Assembly: GCA_023266245.1 (NCBI GenBank)
Contig: JAHFRO010000022.1
Coordinates: forward strand, 1-27,934
Source of the DNA: Betaproteobacteria bacterium
Lineage (GTDB): Bacteria > Pseudomonadota > Gammaproteobacteria > Burkholderiales > SG8-41
DNA length: 27,934 nucleotides
Direction of reading: 5' to 3'
Made by a program: the position numbers and the translations under genes. The notes beneath the pieces are model-generated. The model did no database searches, had not been told where the DNA came from, and worked only from the letters and a program-made list of their open reading frames with translations. Shown here piece after piece: positions 1 through 6,941 of the stretch (position 1 is its first letter; each line of letters starts with the position of its first letter).

Positions 1-2368
1 CTCGCGCGAGGTAAAGCCAGGTCTCGACCACCGTGTCGGGGTTGAGCGACAGGCTCTCGATGCCCTCCTCCATCAGCCACTTCGCCAGATCGGGGTGGTC
101 GGACGGTCCCTGACCGCAGATGCCGACGTACTTGCCGGCCTTGCGGCACGCCTGGATCGCGAGATGCAGCATCTGTTTCACCGCCGGATCGCGCTCGTCA
201 AACGCGTCGGCAACCAGGCCCGAGTCGCGGTCGAGCGCGAGCGTCATCTGCGTCAGATCGTTGGAACCGATGGAGAAGCCGTCGAAGTGCTCGAGGAACT
301 GGTCAGCCAGAATCGCGTTGGACGGAATCTCGCACATCATGATGATCTTGAGCCCGTTTTCGCCGCGCCTGAGCCCGTTCGCCGCCAGCAATTCGATCAC
401 CTTCTTTGCTTCCTCCAGGGTGCGCACGAACGGCACCATGATCTCGATGTTGGTCAGCCCCATCTCGCCGCGGACCTTCCTCAGCGCCCGGCACTCGAGC
501 TCGAAGCAGTCACGAAACGAGGCTGCGAGATAGCGGGAAGTGCCGCGGAAACCCAGCATCGGGTTTTCCTCGCGGGGCTCGTACCGGGCGCCGCCCGCCA
601 GGCTCGAATACTCGTTCGACTTGAAGTCGGAGAGCCGGACGATCACCGGCTTGGGCCAGAATGCCGCCCCCAGCGTGGCGACGCCTTCGGCCAGCTTCTC
701 GACATAGAACGTCACCGGATCCGGGTAGCCCGTGCTGTGCTGCTCCACCGCAACCTTGATGTCCATCGGCACGTCGGGATAGGCGAGCACCGCCTTGGGG
801 TGCACGCCGATCATGCGCGCGATGATGAACTCGAGCCGGGCCAGCCCAACGCCTTCGTTGGGCAGGCGCTGAAACTCGAAGGCCAGCTCCGGATTGCCGA
901 TGTTCATCGTGATTTTCACCGGCGGCTTCGGCATGCCGGAAAGCGACAAGTCGATGATCTCGGCTTCGAGTATCCCTCTGTAGATGAAACCGGTGTCGCC
1001 CTCCGCGCAGGATACCGTGACAGGGCGGCCGTCCTTCAGTACCTGGGTGGCGTCGCCGCAGCCAACCACCGCGGGGATGCCGAGTTCACGCGCGATGATG
1101 GCGGCGTGGCAGGTACGCCCGCCGCGATTGGTGACGATCGCCGCGGCGCGTTTCATCACCGGTTCCCAGTCGGGATCGGTCATGTCGGTGACCAGCACGT
1201 CGCCCTGCTGCACGCGCGACATCTCGGGCGCGCCCCTGATCAGCCGTACCGGTCCGCTGCCGATGCGCTGGCCGATGGCGCGCCCGGAGGTGAGTATTTC
1301 GGCGCGTTCCTTGAGGCGGTAGCGGCGCAGCACGTCCACCTTGGTGTGGGCTTGCACCGTTTCGGGGCGAGCCTGCAGGATGTAGAGCTGGCCGTCGATA
1401 CCGTCCTTGCCCCACTCGATGTCCATCGGCCGGCCGTAATGGCTCTCGATCACCAGCGCGTAACGCGCCAGTTGTTCAACCTCGGCGTCCGTGATCGAAA
1501 AGCGATGGCGTTCGCCCTCGGGGACCTCCACTGTCTTCACCGACCGGCCTGCGGCGCGCGCTTCGGCATAGACCATTTTCACCGCCTTGGTGCCGAGACC
1601 GCGGCGCAGGATCGCGGGCCTGCCTTCCTTGAGCCCGCGCTTGTAGACATAGAACTCATCCGGGTTGACCTGTCCCTGCACCACGGTTTCTCCGAGCCCG
1701 TAGGACGAGGTGAGGAACACCACCTGGTCGAACCCCGATTCGGTGTCGAGCGTGAACATCACCCCGCTCGCGCCCAGGTCGCTGCGCACCATGCGCTGGA
1801 TACCGGCGGAGAGGGCTACCCCGTCGTGGGCGTAGCCCCTGTGCACGCGGTATGAAATGGCGCGGTCATTGTAGAGCGAGGCGAACACGTGCTTCATCGC
1901 GTCCAGCAGGTTCTCCAGCCCGTGCACGTTGAGAAAGGTCTCCTGCTGGCCGGCGAAGGATGCATCCGGCAAGTCCTCGGCGGTGGCGGAGGAACGCACC
2001 GCAAACGAGACTTCCGCCCCAGAAGCGGCGGCCAGTCTTTGATAGGCTGTCGCGATCTCCTGCTTGAGCTGCGGGTAGAATTCCTGCGCGACGACCCAGC
2101 GGCGGATCTCCTTCCCCGCCGCGGCCAGCGCTGCGACGTCGTCCACGTCGAGTTTGCCGAGCCGCTGCGCGATGCGTTTGCCCAGCCCGCCCTGTGCGAG
2201 GAATTCGCGGTAGGCCTGGGCCGTGGTGGCGAAGCCGCCGGGGACCCGCACGCCGGCGCCGGCGAGCCGGCTGATCATCTCTCCGAGCGACGCGTTCTTG
2301 CCGCCGACGCTCATCACATCGCTCATGCGCAGCGTGGCGAGATCCAGAACCAGGGGAGTTGCTGCCAT
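1..2368 (-). CDS. ppsA: Phosphoenolpyruvate synthase (partial, C-terminal end outside window)
   Basis: Makes phosphoenolpyruvate from pyruvate and ATP (products AMP and phosphate), the entry step of gluconeogenesis from three-carbon acids; cytoplasmic. Translation from the ATG at 2368 stays open to the left edge, giving 789 codons; the E. coli enzyme has 792 residues, so only a few C-terminal residues are missing. The N-terminal ATP-grasp part contains VGGKNASLGEM and RSSATAED. The phosphohistidine domain has GGRTCHAAII, with the catalytic His at residue 421 and the regulatory Thr at 419. The C-terminal PEP/pyruvate domain has CGQGPSDHP with the catalytic Cys at residue 751. These numbers equal those of E. 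coli PpsA. No clear Shine-Dalgarno lies before the start. The gene is divergent from ppsR, its dedicated regulator. The large plus-strand reading frame over the same bases is a GC-driven shadow. Confidence 0.97.
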   Translation of the reverse strand, partial: MAATPLVLDLATLRMSDVMSVGGKNASLGEMISRLAGAGVRVPGGFATTAQAYREFLAQGGLGKRIAQRLGKLDVDDVAALAAAGKEIRRWVVAQEFYPQLKQEIATAYQRLAAASGAEVSFAVRSSATAEDLPDASFAGQQETFLNVHGLENLLDAMKHVFASLYNDRAISYRVHRGYAHDGVALSAGIQRMVRSDLGASGVMFTLDTESGFDQVVFLTSSYGLGETVVQGQVNPDEFYVYKRGLKEGRPAILRRGLGTKAVKMVYAEARAAGRSVKTVEVPEGERHRFSITDAEVEQLARYALVIESHYGRPMDIEWGKDGIDGQLYILQARPETVQAHTKVDVLRRYRLKERAEILTSGRAIGQRIGSGPVRLIRGAPEMSRVQQGDVLVTDMTDPDWEPVMKRAAAIVTNRGGRTCHAAIIARELGIPAVVGCGDATQVLKDGRPVTVSCAEGDTGFIYRGILEAEIIDLSLSGMPKPPVKITMNIGNPELAFEFQRLPNEGVGLARLEFIIARMIGVHPKAVLAYPDVPMDIKVAVEQHSTGYPDPVTFYVEKLAEGVATLGAAFWPKPVIVRLSDFKSNEYSSLAGGARYEPREENPMLGFRGTSRYLAASFRDCFELECRALRKVRGEMGLTNIEIMVPFVRTLEEAKKVIELLAANGLRRGENGLKIIMMCEIPSNAILADQFLEHFDGFSIGSNDLTQMTLALDRDSGLVADAFDERDPAVKQMLHLAIQACRKAGKYVGICGQGPSDHPDLAKWLMEEGIESLSLNPDTVVETWLYLAR

Positions 2369-2386
2369 TGCAGGGAGCTGTCTGAA

Positions 2387-2415
2387 TTGTGCTGGTTGAA
2401 GAAACGCGATATTTT
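2387..2415 (+). promoter_or_regulatory. Possible sigma70-type promoter of ppsR
   Basis: TTGTGC at 2387-2392 and TATTTT at 2410-2415 are separated by 17 bp, in the only non-coding stretch between ppsA and ppsR. Both boxes are imperfect, so this is a weak assignment. A 12-bp palindrome overlaps the -10 box. Confidence 0.3.
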
Positions 2416-2424
2416 ACCGGTAAA
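2413..2424. promoter_or_regulatory. Perfect 12-bp palindrome in the ppsA/ppsR intergenic region
   Basis: TTTACCGGTAAA is a perfect inverted repeat placed midway between the divergent starts and overlapping the candidate -10 box of ppsR. Its position would suit an operator acting on one or both genes. No regulator can be named from the sequence. Confidence 0.35.
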
Positions 2425-2444
2425 CCCCTTCGTGAGCAGTACGC

Positions 2445-3269
2445 ATGATGCAGAAACGCACCGCGTTCTTCGTGTCCGACCGCACCGGCATCACCGCGGA
2501 GATGCTGGGCCATAGCCTGCTTACGCAGTTCGACGACATACGCTTCAATGAAGTGACGCTGCCCTTTGTGGACTCGGTCGAAAAAGCGCGCGATGCGGTG
2601 AAACAGATCAACGAACAGGGGGTGGCGGACGGGATACGCCCGCTCGTCATCAGCACGCTCGCCAGAACCGAGATCGCGCAGGCCATGGGACAGGCCAATG
2701 CATTGTTTCTGGACTGCTTCGAGATCTTCATCGCGCCGCTCGAGCGCGAGCTAGGGCTGAAGGCCTCCCATGCGGTGGGGCGATCCCACAGCGTCTCCGA
2801 CTTCGTCAACTACCACCACCGCATCGAATCGGTCAATTACACGCTGGCGCATGACGACGGTGTTTCCACGCGAGACCTGTCGGAGTCCGACGTCATCCTG
2901 GTAGGGATCTCGCGCTGCGGCAAGACGCCGACCTGCCTCTACCTCGCGATGCAGTTCGGTATCCGCGCCGCCAATTACCCGCTGATCCCGGAGGACTTCA
3001 GCAGCATGCAGCTGCCGGCCCAGTTGCGGCCGCTGCGCGGCAGGCTCTACGGGCTTACCATCAGGCCGGAACGGCTGCAGCAGGTCCGCAACGAACGCCG
3101 ACCGGGCAGTAAATACGCCACGCTCGCCAATTGCGAGTTCGAGGTGCGGGAAGCCGAGGCACTGATGCGCCAGGAAGGTATCTCTTATCTCGATGCGACC
3201 AGCAAATCTGTGGAAGAGCTCGCCACCACTATCCTCCAAGAAGCCAAGCTGGTGAGGCGGATCTACTGA
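2445..3269 (+). CDS. ppsR: PEP synthase regulatory protein (bifunctional kinase/pyrophosphorylase, DUF299)
   Basis: Switches PEP synthase off by ADP-dependent phosphorylation of the Thr next to its catalytic His, and on again by phosphate-dependent removal of that group. The protein has 274 residues, the usual family length. It opens with the family signature FFVSDRTGITAE (residues 8-19) and carries the P-loop-like motif GISRCGKTP at residues 154-162. Thr419 of the divergent ppsA product is present as a target, so the pair looks functional. Two ATG codons stand in tandem at 2445 and 2448, so the exact start is uncertain by one codon. The stop codon abuts the stop of the convergent RNA methyltransferase gene with no base between them. 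Confidence 0.96.
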   Translation: MMQKRTAFFVSDRTGITAEMLGHSLLTQFDDIRFNEVTLPFVDSVEKARDAVKQINEQGVADGIRPLVISTLARTEIAQAMGQANALFLDCFEIFIAPLERELGLKASHAVGRSHSVSDFVNYHHRIESVNYTLAHDDGVSTRDLSESDVILVGISRCGKTPTCLYLAMQFGIRAANYPLIPEDFSSMQLPAQLRPLRGRLYGLTIRPERLQQVRNERRPGSKYATLANCEFEVREAEALMRQEGISYLDATSKSVEELATTILQEAKLVRRIY

Positions 3270-4064
3270 TCAATGATCATTCCGCATTTTCTTGAGCTGC
3301 CTGACCCGTTCGAACAGGCACACGGCGGCGGCGGCCGCGACATTGAGAGACTCGGCTTTCCCGGGCATCGGAATCGAAACCATGGCGTCCGCGGCCTTTA
3401 CCAGGCCGGAAGTGATCCCGCCGCCTTCGTTCCCGAACACCAGCGCAAGCTTTCCCGTCAGATCGGTGTCGAACACCGATTGCGATGCACGCTGGCTGGT
3501 TGCAACCAACCTGCCCGCGAAGGCGCGTGCTGCCGCATGCAGGTCGACCTGCTCGTAGATACGAAGCGTGAAATGCGCGCCCATCCCCGCCCGCAGCACG
3601 CGCGGCGACCAGGCATGCACCGAGTCCTTTGACAGCAGCACATGCCTGACGTCTGACGCTGCGCACGAGCGCAGGATGGAACCGAGGTTCCCCGGATCCT
3701 GCAGATCCTCCAGCATGACACAGACATCCATTTCCTGCGGTACGGGTTGCGGGCGCGGCGTTCGAACGACTGCCATGATGCCTGTCGGCGTAACCACGGA
3801 AGAAAGTCTCTTAAACAACGCGTCGCCCAGCAGAACGGTCTCCACCCGCCCCATCCTGCCTAACAGCGCCCGCACTTCCGGATTCGTCAGGCCGGGGCGG
3901 CTGACTGCCACCTGTTCCGGCAACCCGACATGCTCGCGGTAGGCGGCAACCAGATGAACGCCATCGAGTACCGACAGGCCTGATTTCTTTCGTTCCTGGG
4001 ACGATTGCGTGAGTCGGTGCAGCGCCTTGAAGCGCGGATTGTCGGCGGAACCGATCTGTTTCAT
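3270..4064 (-). CDS. TrmH/SpoU-family RNA 2'-O-methyltransferase
   Basis: A SAM-dependent 2'-O-ribose methyltransferase of the knotted SPOUT class, probably acting on rRNA or tRNA; the target nucleotide cannot be read from the sequence. The 264-residue protein has an N-terminal substrate-binding part (residues 1-105, beginning MKQIGSADNPRFKALHRL) and a C-terminal SpoU domain. Motif 1 is DPGNLGSILR (123-132), motif 2 is FGNEGGGI (210-217) and motif 3 is IPMPGKAESLNVA (231-243). I chose the ATG at 4064 because homologues start there and because it overlaps the senA stop as ATGA, suggesting translational coupling. A longer frame to 4163 would add 33 arginine-rich residues encoded inside senA and is unlikely. 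In other betaproteobacteria, as I recall, this family sits between rnhB and ppsR. Confidence 0.93.
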   Translation of the reverse strand: MKQIGSADNPRFKALHRLTQSSQERKKSGLSVLDGVHLVAAYREHVGLPEQVAVSRPGLTNPEVRALLGRMGRVETVLLGDALFKRLSSVVTPTGIMAVVRTPRPQPVPQEMDVCVMLEDLQDPGNLGSILRSCAASDVRHVLLSKDSVHAWSPRVLRAGMGAHFTLRIYEQVDLHAAARAFAGRLVATSQRASQSVFDTDLTGKLALVFGNEGGGITSGLVKAADAMVSIPMPGKAESLNVAAAAAVCLFERVRQLKKMRNDH

Positions 4065-5365
4065 GTTGCGCAGGTACGAAAACCGGCGAACACGTCGCGC
4101 CGGTCGGGAGTATAGAAGTTGCGCCAGGTGTTGCGCAGCAGGCCGGCGCGCGTGGCGTAGCACCCGCCGCGCAGCACTTTATGGTCGCCGAACCAGGGCT
4201 CGGAATATTCCCCGTAGGGATCGCGCACGAACCCCGGATACGGCCCGAACCAGTCCGCAGTCCATTCCCAGGCATTGCCGAACATCTGCCGGCAGCCCCA
4301 GCCGCTGTCCCCCTGCGGGAACGCCGCAACATCGGTGCAGGCGTTGAATACGCCAAACAGGTTGCCGCGCTCCGGCGACGGCTCTGTCCCGCCCCAGGGA
4401 TAGCGCCGCTTCTCGGGCGACCCCGGCGCGGTCGCCGCTGCGAATTCCCATTCAGCCTCGGTCGGCAGCCGCCGTCCCGCCCAGCGGCAATAGGCGGCGG
4501 CTTCGTACCAGTTGACATGGATCACCGGCGCATCCGCCGGCAGCGGCCGGATTTCATCGTAGACACGCTGCATCCAGCCGCTTTCGTGCTTGAGCCAGTA
4601 CCGGGGAGCGTCTGCGTCCATCTGCTCCCGCCACCGTCTTCCCTCCCCGCTCCACAGCTCGCGCCTAAGGTAACCGTCGTCCGCGACGAAGGCCGCGAAT
4701 TCGGCATGAGTAACCGGGGCGCGCGCGATGCGGAACGGCTTGACCCTTACGGGATGCGCCCACTTTTCGTTGTCGAACACGAAGCCACCTTCATCCGGAG
4801 CAGCACCCAGCATGAATTCCCCGCCTTCGACCTTGACGTCCCCCGGCCACGGTCCTGCCGCAGCCGGTCGCTGCACTCCGGTGCCGGTGTTCGGCGGGCC
4901 ATAACCCAGTGACTGCCGAGTATAGGTGAAGGCCTCGCAGTGCATTTCCTCGTGAAACGCCGCGAGCTGCACGAAATACCTCAGGTGGTCGGTCGCCTCC
5001 TCGCGCTCGAGGCGCTCGAGCACGCCCTGCAGTACGCGATCCAGATAGCCCAGCATGGCGTCAAAGTCCGGCAGCGGCAGTGTCCAGCGCGCATCGTGCG
5101 GCACGATGGCCGAGTCGTACAGCACATCGGCATTCGGAAGCAGCGACGGCGCGGGCTCCGCGCCCGGGTGGTGACGCAGACACCAGAGTTCCTGAAACCA
5201 GCCGAGATGGCCGATCTCCCACAGCGGTGGGTTGACGATCGTGAGCCGTGGGCCGAGCAGTTGCCCGCCCGTGAGGTCCCGCGACAGCATCAGCGTGCGT
5301 GCGCGCGCATCGAGCAGCATGTGGCGCAGCGTGGCGGCATCCGGTTGTTGCTTTGACATCGTCAT
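4061..5365 (-). CDS. senA: Selenoneine synthase SenA (EgtB-like non-haem iron oxygenase)
   Basis: EgtB-type sulfoxide-synthase fold of 434 residues: an N-terminal DinB-like helical domain (about 10-160) and a C-terminal formylglycine-generating-enzyme-like domain (about 170-432, with RLPTEAEWEFA at 299-309 and GNAWEWTADW at 363-372). The iron ligands are visible as His53 (WEIGHLGW) and His138/His142 (HEEMH), matching the three-His site of EgtB. SenA proteins join a selenosugar to hercynine with oxygen, which leads to selenoneine. I prefer SenA over EgtB or OvoA because the divergent neighbour is a SenB-type glycosyltransferase and because of the C-terminal CYATRAGLLRNTWRNFYTP region, which fits the SenA-type end. 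No egtA, egtC, egtD or egtE is nearby. The start is ATG at 5365, with a second ATG two codons later. Hercynine would have to be made by an EgtD encoded elsewhere or be imported. Confidence 0.85.
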   Translation of the reverse strand: MTMSKQQPDAATLRHMLLDARARTLMLSRDLTGGQLLGPRLTIVNPPLWEIGHLGWFQELWCLRHHPGAEPAPSLLPNADVLYDSAIVPHDARWTLPLPDFDAMLGYLDRVLQGVLERLEREEATDHLRYFVQLAAFHEEMHCEAFTYTRQSLGYGPPNTGTGVQRPAAAGPWPGDVKVEGGEFMLGAAPDEGGFVFDNEKWAHPVRVKPFRIARAPVTHAEFAAFVADDGYLRRELWSGEGRRWREQMDADAPRYWLKHESGWMQRVYDEIRPLPADAPVIHVNWYEAAAYCRWAGRRLPTEAEWEFAAATAPGSPEKRRYPWGGTEPSPERGNLFGVFNACTDVAAFPQGDSGWGCRQMFGNAWEWTADWFGPYPGFVRDPYGEYSEPWFGDHKVLRGGCYATRAGLLRNTWRNFYTPDRRDVFAGFRTCAT

Positions 5366-5369
5366 CGGC

Positions 5370-5381
5370 TGTCGTGCGACA
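5370..5381. promoter_or_regulatory. Short inverted repeat between senA and senB
   Basis: TGTCGTGCGACA has 5-bp arms around a 2-bp centre and lies in the 47-bp gap between the divergent sen genes, just upstream of the senA start. A direct repeat ACGTGAA occurs at 5397-5403 and 5411-5417, the second copy overlapping the senB start. A regulatory role is only a guess, because arms this short arise easily by chance. Confidence 0.25.
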
Positions 5382-5412
5382 ATCTGGCCAAGTTTAACGT
5401 GAACAACCTGAC

Positions 5413-6360
5413 GTGAAAATCGTCATCGTCACGCCGGCCGCGGCGCACTCGCGTCACGGCAACCGCAATACCGCGGCGCGCTGGGCCGCGTTGCTGCGGC
5501 AGCTTGGTCACCGCGTCACGGTGCAGGTTGCGTGGGACGAGGCCGCCGCCGATGTCATGATCGCCCTGCACGCGCGCCGCAGCCACGAATCGGTGAAGCG
5601 CTTCGCGCTTGCCCATCCACGACGCCCGCTGATACTGACGCTGACCGGAACCGACCTCTACCGCGACATCCGCTTTGACGCCGATGCCCGGGAGTCGATG
5701 CGGCTCGCCACGCGCATGATCGTGCTGCAGGAAATGGGGCTCGCCGAACTCCCGGTCCCGCTGCGCGCCAAGACGCGCGTCATCTATCAGTCCACCCGCC
5801 GGATTGCGCCGCAGCCACCGCTCAAGAGCTGCTTCGAAGTCGTGGTCAGCGGGCACCTGCGCGAAGAAAAGGACCCGTTCCGTGCCACCGCGGCGCTCGT
5901 TTATTTGCCGGAACACAGCCGTATTCGCGTGACCCACATCGGCGGCGCCATGAGCCCGGAGATGGCAGAGACCGCACGCGCGTGGGCAGCGCGCGATCCG
6001 CGCTATCATTGGCTGGGAGAAGTGGCGCACGGAAAAGCGCTGCAGATTCTGGCGCGCAGCCGCGTGATGGTAATCAGCTCGCGCATGGAAGGCGGGGCCA
6101 ACGTCGTTTCCGAAGCGCTCGCCGCCGGCGTGCCGGTCATCGCCTCCCGCATTTCGGGAAACATCGGAATGCTCGGCAAGCACTACGCCGGCTACTATCC
6201 GCTCGAGGACGAACGGGCGCTGGCGCGCCTGCTGTGGCGCGCCGAAAGCGATCCCGCGTTTTACCGTAAGCTCAAGACTCAGTGCCGGCAACGGCGCGTA
6301 CGGGTGGCTCCGCGCCGCGAGCGCGACGGCCTGAAACGGCTGCTCGCCGAAGTGGTCTAG
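5413..6360 (+). CDS. senB: Selenosugar synthase SenB (GT4-type glycosyltransferase)
   Basis: SenB proteins transfer a sugar from a UDP-sugar to selenophosphate, giving the selenosugar used by SenA. The 315-residue protein has two Rossmann-like halves. The N-terminal half starts MKIVIVTPA and contains ALHARRS (51-57) and LTGTDLYRDI (77-86), both typical of the SenB group. The C-terminal half has SGHLREEKDPFRA (146-158) and the GT4 retaining motif E-x7-E at Glu226 and Glu234 (MEGGANVVSEA). The start is GTG at 5413; an in-frame TAA at 5395 rules out a longer product. No good Shine-Dalgarno is seen. The gene is divergent from senA across 47 bp, and its stop overlaps the stop of the convergent rnhB by two bases. 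A generic GT4 enzyme is the alternative, but pairing with senA makes SenB much more likely. Confidence 0.86.
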   Translation: MKIVIVTPAAAHSRHGNRNTAARWAALLRQLGHRVTVQVAWDEAAADVMIALHARRSHESVKRFALAHPRRPLILTLTGTDLYRDIRFDADARESMRLATRMIVLQEMGLAELPVPLRAKTRVIYQSTRRIAPQPPLKSCFEVVVSGHLREEKDPFRATAALVYLPEHSRIRVTHIGGAMSPEMAETARAWAARDPRYHWLGEVAHGKALQILARSRVMVISSRMEGGANVVSEALAAGVPVIASRISGNIGMLGKHYAGYYPLEDERALARLLWRAESDPAFYRKLKTQCRQRRVRVAPRRERDGLKRLLAEVV

Positions 6361-6941
6361 CGCGCCGCGCGTAAACCGCTTTCCAGCAATGCGCGCACCG
6401 GAGCGAAGCTGCGCCGGTGCACGGCCGAGACCCCATGCGCGCGCAGCGCCGCCAGGTGCGTGATGGTGGGATAACCCTTGTGGCGGTCGAAGCCGTACTG
6501 GGGGTGGAGCCGGTGCAGCGCCACCATCTCGGCGTCGCGCGCCACCTTGGCCAGTATCGAGGCTGCCGCAATCACCGCGACCGTGGCATCGCCCCTGACG
6601 ACCGCCCGCACTGGCACGCTCAATTGCGGCCGGTGCACGCCATCCACCAGCACCCGCTGCGGCGTCACCGCCAGTCGCTCCACGGCGCGGCGCATGGCGA
6701 GCAGGCTGGCCTGCAGGATATTGAGCGCATCGATTTCCTCGACGCTCGCGCTTGCCACCGACCAGGCCGTGGCACATGACCGGATTTCCCGCGCCAGCGC
6801 CTCGCGCCGGCGCGGCGTGAGCTGCTTGGAGTCGGCAAGCCCCGGGATGGGCCTGCCGGGATCGAGGATGACGGCGGCGGCGAATACCGGCCCCGCGAGC
6901 GGCCCCCGCCCCGCTTCGTCCACCCCGCAGATGAACGTCAC
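6357..6941 (-). CDS. rnhB: Ribonuclease HII
   Basis: Cleaves the RNA strand of RNA-DNA hybrids and removes single ribonucleotides from DNA. The 194-residue protein has the acidic catalytic set Asp8, Glu9 (GVDEAGRGPLAGP), Asp100 (LVDGVHRP) and Asp118 (RGDATVAVIAAAS), each eight residues earlier than in the E. coli enzyme. The DSKQLTPRRRE motif at 37-47 is also present. The start overlaps the lpxB stop by 4 bases (ATGA), so it is translated as the last gene of the lpx operon, as in E. coli. Its stop overlaps that of the convergent senB. Confidence 0.97.
   Translation of the reverse strand: MTFICGVDEAGRGPLAGPVFAAAVILDPGRPIPGLADSKQLTPRRREALAREIRSCATAWSVASASVEEIDALNILQASLLAMRRAVERLAVTPQRVLVDGVHRPQLSVPVRAVVRGDATVAVIAAASILAKVARDAEMVALHRLHPQYGFDRHKGYPTITHLAALRAHGVSAVHRRSFAPVRALLESGLRAAR

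Noticed and set aside
95..1855. A 586-codon open frame on the plus strand
   Set aside because: It lies antisense to ppsA, whose minus-strand frame shows all catalytic motifs at E. coli numbering. Its translation is rich in His, Arg and Ala and resembles no family; it is a GC-driven shadow.
4061..5365. Ergothioneine synthase EgtB as the call for senA
   Set aside because: The fold and iron site fit, but no egtA, egtC, egtD or egtE is nearby while a SenB-type glycosyltransferase is divergent from it. SenA is the better reading, though a family-model score would settle it.
5362..6777. A 471-codon minus-strand frame across senB and rnhB
   Set aside because: It overlaps two genes with clear motifs (senB on the opposite strand, rnhB in another frame), is low in complexity and shows no domain.
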